From the NCBI RefSeq assembly GCF_910592395.1, contig NC_088318.1, forward strand, positions 2,914,001-2,978,000: a stretch of 64,000 bases of DNA, read 5' to 3'. The stretch comes from Lineus longissimus. Lineage: Eukaryota > Nemertea > Pilidiophora > Heteronemertea > Lineidae. Below are positions 10,657-23,384 of this stretch, in pieces; within the stretch, counting starts at the first letter, position 1, and each line of letters starts with the position of its first letter. Both the position numbers and the translations under genes were made by a program. The notes under the pieces are model-generated. The model saw nothing but the letters and a program-made list of their open reading frames with translations, was not told the origin of the DNA and ran no database searches.

Positions 10657-13600
10657 TATCAATTCAATACAGGCTACTTGTTAGCAGTCTCTGTATGACA
10701 TTATCAATTCAATACAGGCTACTTGTTAGCAGTCTCTGTATGACATTATCAACTCAATACAGGCTACTTGTTAGCAGTCTCTGTATGACTTTATCAATTC
10801 AATACAGGCTACTTGTTAGCAGTCTCTGTAAGACATTATCAATTCAATACAGGCTACTTGTTAGCAGTCTCTGTATGACATTATCAATTCAATACAGGCT
10901 ACTTGTTAGCAGTCTCTGTATGACATTATCAATTCAATACAGGCTACTTGTTAGCAGTCTCTGTATGACATTATCAATTCAATACAGGCTACTTGTTAGC
11001 AGTCTCTGTAAGACATTATCAATTCAATACAGGCTACTTGTTAGCAGTCTCTGTATGACATTATCAATTCAATACAGGCTACTTGTTAGCAGTCTCTGTA
11101 TGACATTATCAATTCAATACAGGCTACTTGTTAGCAGTCTCTGTATGACATTATCAATTCAATACAGGCTACTTGTTAGCAGTCTCTGTATGACATTATC
11201 AATTCAATACAGGCTACTTGTTAGCAGTCTCTGTATGACATTATCAACTCAATACAGGCTACTTGTTAGCAGTCTCTGTTTGACGTTATCAATTCAATAC
11301 AGGCTACTTGTTAGCAGTCTCTGTATGACATTATCAATTCAATGCAGGCTACTTGTTAGCAGTCTCTGTAAGACATTATCAATTCAATACAGGCTACTTG
11401 TTAGCAGTCTCTGTATGACATTATCAATTCAATACAGGCTACTTGTTAGCAGTCTCTGTAAGACATTATCAACTCAATACAGGCTACTTGTTAGCAGTCT
11501 CTGTATGACATTATCAACTCAATACAGGCTACTTGTTAGCAGTCTCTGTATGACATTATCAACTCAATACAGGCTACTTGTTAGCAGTCTCTGTATGACA
11601 TTATCAACTCAATACAGGCTACTTGTTAGCAGTCTCTGTATGACATTATCAATTCAATACAGGCTACTTGTTTGCAGTCTCTGTATGACATTATCAATTC
11701 AATACAGACTACTTGTAACTTGCAGTCTCTGTATGACATTATCAACTCAATACAGGCTACTTGTAACTTGCAGTCTCTGTATGACATTATCAACTCAATA
11801 CAGGCTACTTGTTAGCAGTCTCTGTATGACATTATCAACTCAATACAGGCTACTTGTTAGCAGTCTCTGTATGACATTATCAATTCAATACAGGCTACTT
11901 GTTAGCAGTCTCTGTATGACATTATCAATTCAATGCAGGCTACTTGTTAGCAGTCTCTGTATGACATTACCAATTCAATACAGGCTACTTGTTAGCAGTC
12001 TCTGTATGACATTATCAACTCAATACAGGCTACTTGTTAGCAGTCTCTGTATGACATTATCAATTCAATACAGGCTACTTGTTAGCAGTCTCTGTATGAC
12101 ATTATCAACTCAATACAGGCTACTTGTTAGCAGTCTCTGTATGACATTATCAATTCAATACAGGCTACTTGTTAGCAGTCTCTGTATGACATTATCAATT
12201 CAATACAGGCTACTTGTTAGCAGTCTCTGTATGACATTATCAATTCAATACAGGCTACTTGTTAGCAGTCTCTGTATGACATTATCAATTCAATACAGGC
12301 TACTTGTTAGCAGTCTCTGTATGACATTATCAACTCAATACAGGCTACTTGTTAGCAGTCTCTGTATGACATTATCAATTCAATACAGGCTACTTGTTAG
12401 CAGTCTCTGTATGACATTATCAATTCAATACAGGCTACTTGTTAGCAGTCTCTGTATGACATTATCAATTCAATACAGGCTACTTGTTAGCAGTCTCTGT
12501 ATGACATTATCAACTCAATACAGGCTACTTGTTAGCAGTCTCTGTATGACATTATCAATTCAATGCAGGCTACTTGTTAGCAGTCTCTGTATGACATTAT
12601 CAATTCAATACAGGCTACTTGTTAGCAGTCTCTGTATGACATTATCAACTCAATACAGGCTACTTGTTAGCAGTCTCTGTATGACATTATCAACTCAATA
12701 CAGGCTACTTGTTAGCAGTCTCTGTATGACATTATCAATTTAATGCAGGCTACTTGTTAGCAGTCTCTGTATGACATTATCAATTCAATGCAGGCTACTT
12801 TTTAGCAGTCTCTGTATGACATTATCAATTCAATACAGGCTACTTGTTAGCAGTCTCTGTATGACATTATCAATTCAATACAGGCTACTTGTTAGCAGTC
12901 TCTGTATGACATTATCAATTCAATGCAGGCTACTTGTTAGCAGTCTCTGTATGACATTACCAATTCAATGCAGGCTACTTGTTAGCAGTCTCTGTATGAC
13001 ATTATCAATTCAATGCAGGCTACTTGTTAGCAGTCTCTGTATGACATTATCAATTCAATGCAGGCTACTTGTTAGCAGTCTCTGTATGACATTATCAATT
13101 CAATACAGGCTACTTGTTAGCAGTCTCTGTATGACATTATCAATTCAATGCAGGCTACTTGTTAGCAGTCTCTGTATGACATTATCAATTCAATGCAGGC
13201 TACTTGTTAGCAGTCTCTGTAAGACATTATCAATTCAATACAGGCTACTTGTTAGCAGTCTCTGTATGACATTATCAATTCAATACAGGCTACTTGTTAG
13301 CAGTCTCTGTATGACATTATCAATTCAATACAGGCTACTTGTTAGCAGTCTCTGTATGACATTATCAACTCAATACAGGCTACTTGTTAGCAGTCTCTGT
13401 ATGACATTATCAATTCAATACAGGCTACTTGTTAGCAGTCTCTGTATGACATTATCAACTCAATACAGGCTACTTGTTAGCAGTCTCTGTATGACATTAT
13501 CAATTCAATACAGGCTACTTGTTAGCAGTCTCTGTATGACATTATCAATTCAATACAGGCTACTTGTTAGCAGTCTCTGTATGACATTATCAACTCAATA

Positions 13601-13664
13601 CAGGCTACTTGTTGGCAGTCTCTGTATGACATTATCAACTCAATACAGGCTACTTGTTAGCAGT
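10657..13664. repeat. Minisatellite A, 45-bp units (about 67 copies)
   Basis: Head-to-tail 45-bp units share the core CAGGCTACTTGTTAGCAGTC. Divergence is very low: most copies differ only at a few sites such as AATTC/AACTC and ATACAGG/ATGCAGG. Two units near 11700-11790 are 48 bp, with TTGTAACTTGCAG. Because the unit is a multiple of three and lacks a stop in one frame, it produces a long artificial frame of a repeated 15-mer (MTLSIQYRLLVSSLC). There is no start context, intron or flanking gene to make it coding. Confidence 0.97.
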
Positions 13665-13959
13665 CTCTGTATCAATTCAATACAGGCTACTCTCTGTAGC
13701 AGTCTCTGTATCATTTCAATACAGGCTACTCTCTGTAGCAGTCTCTGTATGACATTACTTACTCAATACAGACTACTCTGTAGCAATTTCTGTATCAACT
13801 CAATACAGGCTACTCTCTGTAGCAGTCTCTGTGTGACATTACTTACTCGAAACAGGCTGCTCTGTAGCAGTCTCTGTATAACTCAATACAGGCTATTAAT
13901 TAGCATTCTCTGTATTACATTATCAGTTCAATGCAGGCTACTTGTTAGCAGTCTCTGTA
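13665..13959. repeat. Transition zone between minisatellites A and B
   Basis: Irregular hybrid units (about 36-51 bp) combine the A-type left half (ATCAATTCAATACAGGCTAC) with a right half (TCTGTAGCAGTCTCTGT) closer to B. They include variants such as TTACTTACTC and single-base changes absent elsewhere. This is where the 45-bp family gives way to the 51-bp family. Confidence 0.85.
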
Positions 13960-16900
13960 TGATGGTAAACTTTCAATTCAGTGCAGGCTACCTCAGTAGC
14001 AGTCTCTGCATGATGACAAACTTTCAACTCAATGCAGGCTACCTCAGTAGCAGTCTCTGCATGATGGCAAACTTTCAACTCAATGCAGGCTACCTCAGTA
14101 GCAGTCTCTGCATGATGGCAAACTTTCAACTCAATGCAGGCTACCTCAGTAGCAGTCTCTGCATGATGACAAACGTTTAGTTCAATGCAGGCTACCTGAG
14201 TAGCAGTCTCTGCATCATAACAAACTTTCAACTCAATGCAGGCTACCTCAGTAGCAGTCTCTGCATGATGACAAACTTTCAACTCAATGCAGGCTACCTC
14301 AGTAACAGTCTCTGCATGATGGCAATCTTTCAACTCAATGCAGGCTACCCCTGTAGCAGTCTCTGCATGATGACAAACTTTCAACTCAATGCAGGCTACC
14401 TCAGTAGCAGTCTCTGTATGATGGCAAACTTTCAACTCAATGCAGGCTACCTCAGTAGCAGTCTCTGCATGATGGCAATCTTTCAGTTCAATGCAGGCTA
14501 CCTCAGTAGCAGTCTCTGCATCATAACAAACTTTCAACTCAATGCAGGCTACCTCAGTAACAGTCTCTGCATGATGACAAACTTTCAACTCAGTGCAGGC
14601 TGCCTCAGTAACAGTCTCTGCATGATGGCAATCTTTCAACTCAATGCAGGCTACCTCAATAGCAGTCTCTGTATGATGGCAAACTTTCAACTCAATGCAG
14701 GCTACCTCAGTAACAGTCTCTGCATCATAACAAACTTTCAACTCAATGCAGGCTACCTCAGTAACAGTCTCTGCATGATGGCAATCTTTCAACTCATTGC
14801 AGGCCACCTCAGTAGCAGTCTCTGTATGATGGCAAACTTTCAACTCAATGCAGGCTACCTCAGTAGCAGTCTCTGCATGATGGCAAACTTTCAACTCAAT
14901 GCAGGCTACCTCAGTAGCAGTCTCTGCATGATGACAAACTTTCAACTCAATGCAGGCTACCTCAGTAGCAGTCTCTGTATGATGGCAAACTTTCAACTCA
15001 GTGCAGGCTACCTCAGTAGCAGTCTCTGCATGATGACAAACTTTCAACTCAATGCAGGCTACCTCAGTAGCAGTCTCTGCATGATGGCAATCTTTCAACT
15101 CAGTGCAGGCTACCTCGGTAGCAGTTTCTGCATGATGACAAACTTTCAACTCAATGCAGGCTACCTCAGTAGCAGTCTCTGCATGTTGCCAATCTTTCAA
15201 CTCAATGCAGGCTACCTCAGTAGCAGTCTCTGCATGATGGAAAACTTTCAACTCAATGCAGGCTACCTCAGTAGCAGTCTCTGCATGATGGCAAACTTTC
15301 AACTCAATGCAGGCTATCTCAATAGCAGTCTCTGCACGTTGGTAAACTTTCAACTCAATGCAGGCTACCTCAGTAGCAGTCTCTGCATGATGGCAAACTT
15401 TCAACTCAATGCAGGCTACCTCTGTAGCAGTCTCTGCATGATGGCAAACTTTCAACTCAATGCAGGCTACCTCTGTAGCAGTCTCTGCATGATGGCAAAC
15501 TTTCAACTCATTGCAGGCCACCTCAGTAGCAGTCTCTGCATGATGACAAACTTTCAACTCAATGCAGGCTACCTCAGTAGCAGTCTCTGCATGTTGCCAA
15601 TCTTTCAACTCAATGCAGGCTACCTCAGTAGCAGTCTCTGCATGATGGCAAACTTTTAACTCAATGCAGGCTACCTCAGTAGCAGTCTCTGCATGATGGC
15701 AAACTTTCAACTCAATGCAGGCTACCTCTGTAGCAGTCTCTGCATGATGGCAAACTTTCAACTCATTGCAGGCCACCTCAGTAGCAGTCTCTGCATGATG
15801 ACAAACTTTCAACTCAATGCAGGCTACCTCAGTAGCAGTCTCTGCATGTTGCCAATCTTTCAACTCAATGCAGGCTACCTCAGTAGCAGTCTCTGCATGA
15901 TGGCAAACTTTTAACTCAATGCAGGCTACCTCAGTAGCAGTCTCTGCATGATGGCAAACTTTCAACTCAATGCAGGCTACCTCTGTAGCAGTCTCTGCAT
16001 GATGGCAAACTTTCAACTCATTGCAGGCCACCTCAGTAGCAGTCTCTGCATGATGACAAACTTTCAACTCAATGCAGGCTACCTCAGTAGCAGTCTCTGC
16101 ATGTTGCCAATCTTTCAACTCAATGCAGGCTACCTCAGTAGCAGTCTCTGCATGATGGCAAACTTTCAATTCAGTGCAGGCTACCTAAGTAGCAGTTTCT
16201 GCATGATGGCAAACTTTCAACTCAATGCAGGCTACCTCAGTAGCAGTCTCTGTATGATGGCAAACTTTCATTTCAATGCAGGCTTCCTCAGTAGCAGTCT
16301 CTGCATGATGGCAAACTTTCAACTCAATGCAGGCTACCTCAGTAGTAGTCTTTGTATGATGACAAACTTTCAGTTCAATGCAGGCTACATTGTAGCAGTC
16401 TCTGCACGTTGGTAAACTTTCAACTCGATGCAGGCTACCTCAGTAGCAGTCTCTGTATGATGGTAAACTTTAAACACAATGCAGGCTACCTCAGTAGCAG
16501 TCTCTGCATGATGGTAAACTTTCAGTTCAATGCAGGCTACCTCAGTAGCAGTCTCTGCATCATAACAAACTTTCAACTCAATGCAGGCTACCTCAGTAAC
16601 AGTCTCTGCATGATGGCAATCTTTCAACTCAATGCAGGCTACCTCTGTAGCAGTCTCTGCATGATGACAAACTTTCAACTCAATGCAGGCTACCTCAGTA
16701 GCAGTCTCTGCATGATGGCAAACTTTCAACTCAATGCAGGCTACCTCAGTAGCAGTCTCTGCATGATGGCAAACTTTTAGTTCAATGCAGGCTACCTCAG
16801 TAGCAGTCTCTGCATGATGGCAAACTTTCAGTTCAATGCAGGCTACCTCAGTAGCAGTCTCTGCATCATAACAAACTTTCATCTAAATGCAGGCTACCGC

Positions 16901-18370
16901 TGTTGCAGACTCTGCATGATGACAAACTTTCAACTCAATGCAGGCTACCTCAGTAGCAGTCTCTGCAAGATGGCAAACTTTCAGTTCAATGCAGGCTACC
17001 TCAGTAGCAGTCTCTGCAAGATGACAAACTTTCAATTCAATGCAGGCTACCTCAGTAGCAGTCTCTGCATGTTGCCAATCTTTCAACTCAATGCAGGCTA
17101 CCTCAGTAGCAGTCTCTGTATGATGGCAAACTTTCAACTCAATGCAGGCTACCTCAGTAGCAGTCTCTGCATGATGACAAACTTTCAACTCGATGCAGGC
17201 TACCTCCGTAGCAGTCTCTGTATGATGGTAAACTTTCAGTTCAATGCAGGCTACGTCAGTAGCAGTCTCTGCATGATGGCAAACTTTCAACTCAATGCAG
17301 GCTACCTCAGTAGCAGTCTCTGTATGATGGAAAACTTTCAACTCAATGCAGGCTACCTCAGTAGCAGTCTCTGCATGATGGCAAACTTTCAACTCAATGC
17401 AGGCTACCTCAGTAGCAGTCTCTGCATGATGGCAAACTTTCAACTCAATGCAGGCTACCTCAGTAGCAGTCTCTGCATGATGATAAACTTGCAACTCAAT
17501 GCAGGCTACCTCAGTAGCAGTCTCTGCATGATGACAAACTTGCAACTCAATGCAGGCTACCTCAGTAGCAGTCTCTGTATGATGGCAAACTTTCAACTCA
17601 ATGCAGGCTACCTCAGTAGCAGTCTCTGCATGATGACAAACTTTCAACTCGATGCAGGCTACCTCAGTAGCAGTCTCTGCATGATGGCAAACTTTCAACT
17701 CGATGCAGGCTACCTCAGTAGCAGTCTCTGCATGATGGCAAACTTTCAACTCAATGCAGGCTACCTCAGTAGCAGTCTCTGTATGATGGTAAACTTTCAG
17801 TTCAATGCAGGCTACCTCAGTAGCAGTCTCTGCATGATGGCAAACTTTCAACTCAATGCAGGCTACCTCAGTAGCAGTCTCTGCATGATGGCAAACTTTC
17901 AACTCAATGCAGGCTACCTCAGTAGCAGTCTCTGTATGATGGTAAACTTTCAACTCGATGCAGGCTACCTCAGTAGCAGTCTCTGCATGATGACAAACTT
18001 TCAACTCGATGCAGGCTACCTCAGTAGCAGTCTCTGCATGATGACCAACTTTCAACTCGATGCAGGCTACCTCAGTAGCAGTCTCTGCATGATGACAAAC
18101 TTTCAACTCAATGCAGGCTACCTCAGTAGCAGTCTCCGCATGATGGTTAACTTTTAGTTCAATGCAGGCTACCTCAGTAGCAGTCTCTGCATGATGGCAA
18201 ACTTTCAACTCAATGCAGGCTACCTCAGTAGCAGTCTCCGCATGATGGTTAACTTTTAGTTCAATGCAGGCTACTTTGTAGCAGTCTCTGCATGATGGCA
18301 AACTTTTAACTCAATGCAGGCTACTCTGTAGCAGTCTCTGCACGTTGGTAAACGTTCAACCCATTGCAGG
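13960..18370. repeat. Minisatellite B, 51-bp units (about 86 copies)
   Basis: Head-to-tail 51-bp units share the core CAGGCTACCTCAGTAGCAGT and are related to the 45-bp units through CAATGCAGGCTAC and GTAGCAGTCTCTG. Units differ in the lead-in (ATGATGGCAAACTTTC, ATGATGACAAACTTTC, ATCATAACAAAC, ATGTTGCCAATC). Open frames exist on both strands as 17-residue repeats (MMANFQLNAGYLSSSLC on plus). Both-strand openness and periodic stops at TTTTAG/TTTTAA variants argue against coding. The last units (18240-18370) are degenerate. Confidence 0.97.
15438..16165. repeat. 255-bp higher-order repeat within minisatellite B
   Basis: A block of five distinct 51-bp units repeats at exactly 255 bp. The order is CTCTGTAGCAG type, CATTGCAGGCCACC type, ATGATGACAAAC type, ATGTTGCCAATC type, then a unit ending in TTTTAACTC. 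The TTTTAACTC stop variant falls at about 15654 and 15909, and the third copy diverges near 16165. About 2.9 copies are present. Confidence 0.85.
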
Positions 18371-21300
18371 GTTCTTCCACTGCAGAGCATGATGCCAAAC
18401 TTTCAAATCTGTGCATACTACTTCAGTAGCAATATCTGCATGACTGAATGCAATCAATCTCATTTCCTTCTTCCTGGCAGCAGGTGCATGATAAAAAGTA
18501 ATCAAAAAGCAAGATTATTCAGGTAAAGATAATAACAGGTACCCAACAGTTTGTAAGAGCTGCTGATCTTATGGTTGACAAATTAATTAATCAATGTTAT
18601 TCTGTGATGATAACCAATTTTCGATTTGGTGGTGTTCAATTAATTTTCTTATTCACATTGAAATACTTGTCATTAATGATGTTGATATTTGTTTCAAGTT
18701 GTATGTGCTGGCCTTTGAGTTGTCCTCCTTCAAATTCTGTAATTTTTCCCATTTTGATTTTTGAGTCTTTGCAAAATTTCAACGGTTTTCCATTCTCACT
18801 GTGTCTTGAAACAGTTTCAGCAGTGATTCAATTTGGAAAACAGTAAACTTTTCGTTTTCGCTATCTTTTCGAGAAGGAGGACATTGGAGGTCCAGTAGAG
18901 ACACAATATTAGTATATTTTAGCCAAATTTTTATGTGTTTTATCCAAATAATGAGCTTTTCGATTTTCGTTTCCTCCAATAGAGGAAAGTTGCTCCTTTG
19001 ACTGGATATATTAATTATCAGAAAAAGAAATACTGATGCAATCAAGAATTTATATAATTAATGATATAATTAACTTTATTAGTGGTGACTGAGAAATCAA
19101 ACTATTTTCTTTTCATGGGTTTCTGATTCATGATGATAAATCAAAGCAAATTCTGTTGAGTTCCTGTTTGGACTGAGAAGTCCAAAAGCTGAATCAAGTC
19201 ATTGGGTGATATGAATAAAGTACAGAAAGGCCTAGTGTAAATGTACATGGAGTTTTAGATAAAAGCATTTTCTAGTCTTTATTCATATCACCCATTGAGT
19301 CCTGAGTTGACCTTGAGTATGCCTCTACTGCACCGGTGGTTATATCAGCTACCACACTGAATCTGAAGTAGTTTTAAAACAAAAAGTCAAGAAATAAAGA
19401 ACTAAGAGCATAATATTCCTGTATCATGTTTGTATGTAATCTGCATAAACTTAGAATTTCCAAGGTAAACATTGTAATACTGGTATACTTCTTGGATGTA
19501 ATGTAAATTGAGTGCCTGATGGAGTAAAATTTACTCTGAATGGAGTAAACTTTACTCTGTGTACATCCTTGTGACAGTGTGAATTCTATGTAAACTCAGT
19601 GTAAAATGTACTGTAAATCTGTCAGGAGCCATCACAGTTTCCTCGCTGGCTGCAAGAAATCTGAGGTGATCATTAGTGAAAACCGTGACAGCTCCTGTCC
19701 GATTTTACAGTAGTTCAAAGATAGTTACGGCATAGTGAGAAGCTATCAGTGAGGAGTGCTTTACCGTACTGTCTGTGAAATGACGTGTGAAATCAAAATT
19801 GAAGGGGTGACGGTTAAAAACATAATAAGCTGCCTACCCTTAAGTCCCAGCACAAGTGCAAAAGTAGTCTACACGATTAGTTTTGCATCGGCAAAATCGG
19901 GTACGAAAAGAAAAATTTAGGTTTGAATGGCAGCCGTGGTAAAGAAGGTGATGTTATGTGCCTTGTACTTAAAAAATTGTTCGGAAATAAAGTCTTTCTT
20001 CTTGTTAAAACTGTTTGTAAATACAACTTCACTTAGCCAATTCTTTCTGTAGATTAGTTTGCAAATTTTTACTTTATATGTGAATATTAGTAGAATTTCA
20101 CTTTTTTTTCTCATTCGGGGAAGGGTCAAATAGTGTTGATGTCGTGTGGACGTGCCTCTTAGCTAGCTCAAGAAGTATGACCCCTTTGTCCACATTTTTG
20201 AATCGCCCTGTATGATACATATTATTGTAGGCCTAGTTTCTTTTCTTTCTTTTCGTTTGCATGTCCTTTTAAAAACCCATCTGTTTAATTTTCGGTTTGT
20301 TTTGTATTCTTATTGTTGATTTGCCTCTGGTGCCATCTACCAGACTCGGTCTTTTCTGCTGTTGTGATCATAAATGGTCAAAGACGCAATTAGTGTCAAG
20401 CTGAAGAAAAGCCCACTGCCAGGAGCATTAAGTAATATGAGTATTAGATAACAATATTTTGCATGAACTAAAATGAAATAGCACACTATGTATCTGTATA
20501 TTTTGTCATATTTTGCATACTGTGAATGGTATGAATTGAAATCATGTCTTGTGAGTGTAGAATATGTTGGTTTTGTTCCTCGATTTCAAAATGGCCAGAA
20601 TCAATCGGACCAATACTAATTTTTAACCCAATACCATTGAGTCAATCTTCATGAACAGTTGAACCTATCTTAGGGGACACCTCTGTCAGAAGGACAGCCT
20701 GAAGCTGATTTCTGTCCCAATATCCTCAATTCTGTTCAACTTGAAATCTGCTATCAGGGTACCTCTCTATTCCGGACAGCATATTACATTGTCCCAGGGA
20801 ACTTTTCCTACATTAGAAAAATACTTCTGTACATCCATTCCTCTAAGTTGAGTTGGAGACGACTGTTAAGTCTGGAGGATTGGAACAAAATGTAGAAGAA
20901 TGTCTAAATAGTCTTCCAGGTATCGAGGAACTGGTTACCTAAGTATTCTACACTCAATCAAAATTGTGCCATGCTAAGGGCAAAGTGTTAAAACAGTGGG
21001 GAGAATGTTTGCCTGTGGCAAGGCTTTGTATGGACATTTGAGAAAAACTGACATTTCATTGGCGACATCTAGGTTCAGTGTAAAGTAGATTTGATGAAGT
21101 GGCAGATGCTCTGTACTGTAAACGTTTGTCTTTCATTTTCTGGTTTAGTGGTCATGAGGTGATTGCAAAGTACATTTGTATACAGCTGCGAAAGAGCAAA
21201 TTTTACTAAGATCGCTGTTACAAGGTTGTCCAAATGCGAAATTAAAGGTACACCTCTGTTGCAAAATCGCCAATCAAAATGGCTGACAATGTATATCTGG

Positions 21301-21720
21301 GGTTGCAGTTTGCCTGAATTTCACACCAGAAGACCGTGGTGGATAAAACTAATCTAGAAATCAACGGATGCCAGTTTTTCTTCACATGTCTTGTTTTGTT
21401 AGGATCTTGTATGAATGTTTGGTGGCGAGTTGTTAGGTGAGAAGGCTCGCGCTACTTATGTTGAATCTCATGTTATTGGCATTATTGAATGTTATCATAA
21501 TAAATGATATTAAATCAATAGCAAGTTTCCTTTTAATTGTTGTAAAGTATCAAAAATAAGGCTAATACACTTAAAGTATGTGCCTTTCGATCGAAACATT
21601 GATTTCATCATCTTCTCCAAGGGGTTCGTAAACGCCTTTGAGAATGATGGAGATCTTGGGTTGCTTCCTAGAGATAGGGTCAATCCCTTAGTATGGGAAA
21701 CAACCATCTTCCCACATTAT
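18371..21720. other. Intergenic, AT-rich, no gene seen
   Basis: I see no exon-like frame with homology. Notable small features are a hairpin at 19200-19297, short GGAGTAAA.TTTACTCTG repeats near 19520-19560, and a decayed inverted-repeat element with ACCTCTCTATTCCGGACAGC near 20750. Confidence 0.6.
19200..19297. other. 98-nt hairpin (possible MITE or microRNA-type precursor)
   Basis: Arm 19200-19220 (CATTGGGTGATATGAATAAA then G) pairs with 19277-19297 at 20 of 21 positions. AGAAA/TTTCT adjacent to the stem may extend it. The loop is about 56 nt. No target-site duplication is obvious. The size fits a microRNA precursor as well as a MITE; nothing in the sequence decides. Confidence 0.4.
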
Positions 21721-22104
21721 TTCCTCTTTTCGCAACCTATATCTCAGACTGAACAGTTGGACAGACTGTTGCAATGTTCCACTCTCAACAGGGTGTCTCA
21801 AAAAAGAACCTGTAGAGCATCGAGATGTTGAAGACATTATCACAACCTGTATCCGTCAACTTAATAAGACAGACTATTCCAGTCTTCGTTGCTTTTAAGA
21901 TGTCTTGGAAAAGGATCTAAAGAGACATGAGGACGTGAAGACATTGTCACAACCTATCTCTGTCTAACCAAACAAAAAGACAGTCGCAATCTTCCTTGCT
22001 ATACATGATGTCACAGGGAAAGCATCTGCAGCCCCTTCATAGCCAGGGACAAAGACATTGTCTCAACCTATCTCTGTCTGACTAAGTGGATACACTGTCC
22101 CAAT

Positions 22105-22972
22105 CTTCATTGGGTTCATCCCCATTTCGCCTACACCCATTTCGCCTACAAAATTTACCCGTTTCGCCTACTCACCATTTCGCCTACTCACCGTTTCGCC
22201 TACACCCATTTCGCCTACTCACCATTTCGCCTACTCACCGTTTCGCCTACACCCATTTCGCCTATTCACCATTTCGCCTATTACCCATTTTGCCTACATC
22301 ATTTCAAATGTTTTATGATAGTGACTTCAAATTCAAAAGATATTTCAGCCTTCTAGTCTAATTTGAAATGTCTATTGGTGCCAGAATTTTGTAACGCTTT
22401 TAGAAATATGCAGTTTATCCAACTAAATACCAACTAAATACTATCAGACGAACTGAGTAGGGTCATGAGTAGGGTCATGATTTGGCTGAAAACAGTGGAA
22501 ATATCATGGTCTCTCAAATTTGTCCAATTTGAAGAAAAAACATTTGTGGACAACCACCAGTTTTAATAAAATTTCACCATTTACTCGCCTGACTGTCTGG
22601 AATGTCATATCCAAATTTCAGATTCACAACCCGAAGCATTATTTGATGCAAGGCGGTCAAACTGTGACAATTTAACTGGAAAAAGGCTTAAAAAATCAAT
22701 GGTGGTCTTGTCTCAAGAGGCCGGGTTGGAATGATAAAGTATGGTAAAGTTTAACTGGGAAATATGCTATAATATGAAGGAAAAAAACCATGCTCAACAA
22801 TTCGTAAAATTGTTCAAATGTCCAGCGCACACCACTCTTTTCCTTTTTAGTAGGCGAAATGGTGAGTAGGCGTAATGGTGAGTAGGCGAAATGGGTGTAG
22901 GCGAAATGGTGAATAGGCGAAATGGGGGTAGGCGAAATGGGTGTAGGCGAAATGGGGGTACACCCTTCATTG
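22105..22972. mobile_element. 852-bp foldback element, hAT-like 8-bp TSD
   Basis: The element (22113-22964) is bounded by the identical 8-mer CTTCATTG at 22105-22112 and 22965-22972. The terminal inverted repeats begin GGTTCATCCCCATTTCGCC on the left and, read inward, GGTGTACCCCCATTTCGCC on the right. Each arm is a run of 14-15 bp direct repeats (CCATTTCGCCTACAC/CTCA), inverted between the arms around an AT-rich core without coding capacity. Removing it restores an uninterrupted satellite unit. An 8-bp duplication is typical of hAT-superfamily insertions. Confidence 0.8.
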
Positions 22973-23384
22973 CTGTACAGGATGTCTTAAGAAAGGATCC
23001 TAAGAGCCACAAGGGCATAAGAACCTCATGGCAACCTATCTCAATCTGACCAAATGGACATACTGTCCCAATCTACCTTGCTATACAGGATGTCTCTGGA
23101 AAGTATCTGCAGAGCCTCAAGGCCTGAAAATAACGTCACAGTCTCTCATGGTCTCACCAAATGGACAGACTGTTACAAACTTCCTTGCTGTACAGGGTGC
23201 CTGAGGAAATCATCTACAGTGCCTGTGACAGACAGGAATGAAGACATGTTCACAACCTTACTCTGTCTGACAAAGTGAACACACTGTTCCAATCTTCCTT
23301 GCTGTACAGGATGTCTGAGGGAAAGCATCTGCAGCGCCTCAATAGCCTGGCATGAAGACATCTCTGTTCGACTAAGTGGACTAT

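Noticed and set aside
10695-18301. Very long open frames on both strands, up to 743 codons, across the minisatellites
   Set aside because: Unit lengths of 45 and 51 bp are multiples of three, so one stop-free unit repeats into a long frame. Frames are open on both strands and there are no splice sites or known domains, so this is a repeat artefact.
10657-18370. Possible CRISPR-like array of regular repeats
   Set aside because: The units are contiguous with no unique spacers, and the window is eukaryotic.
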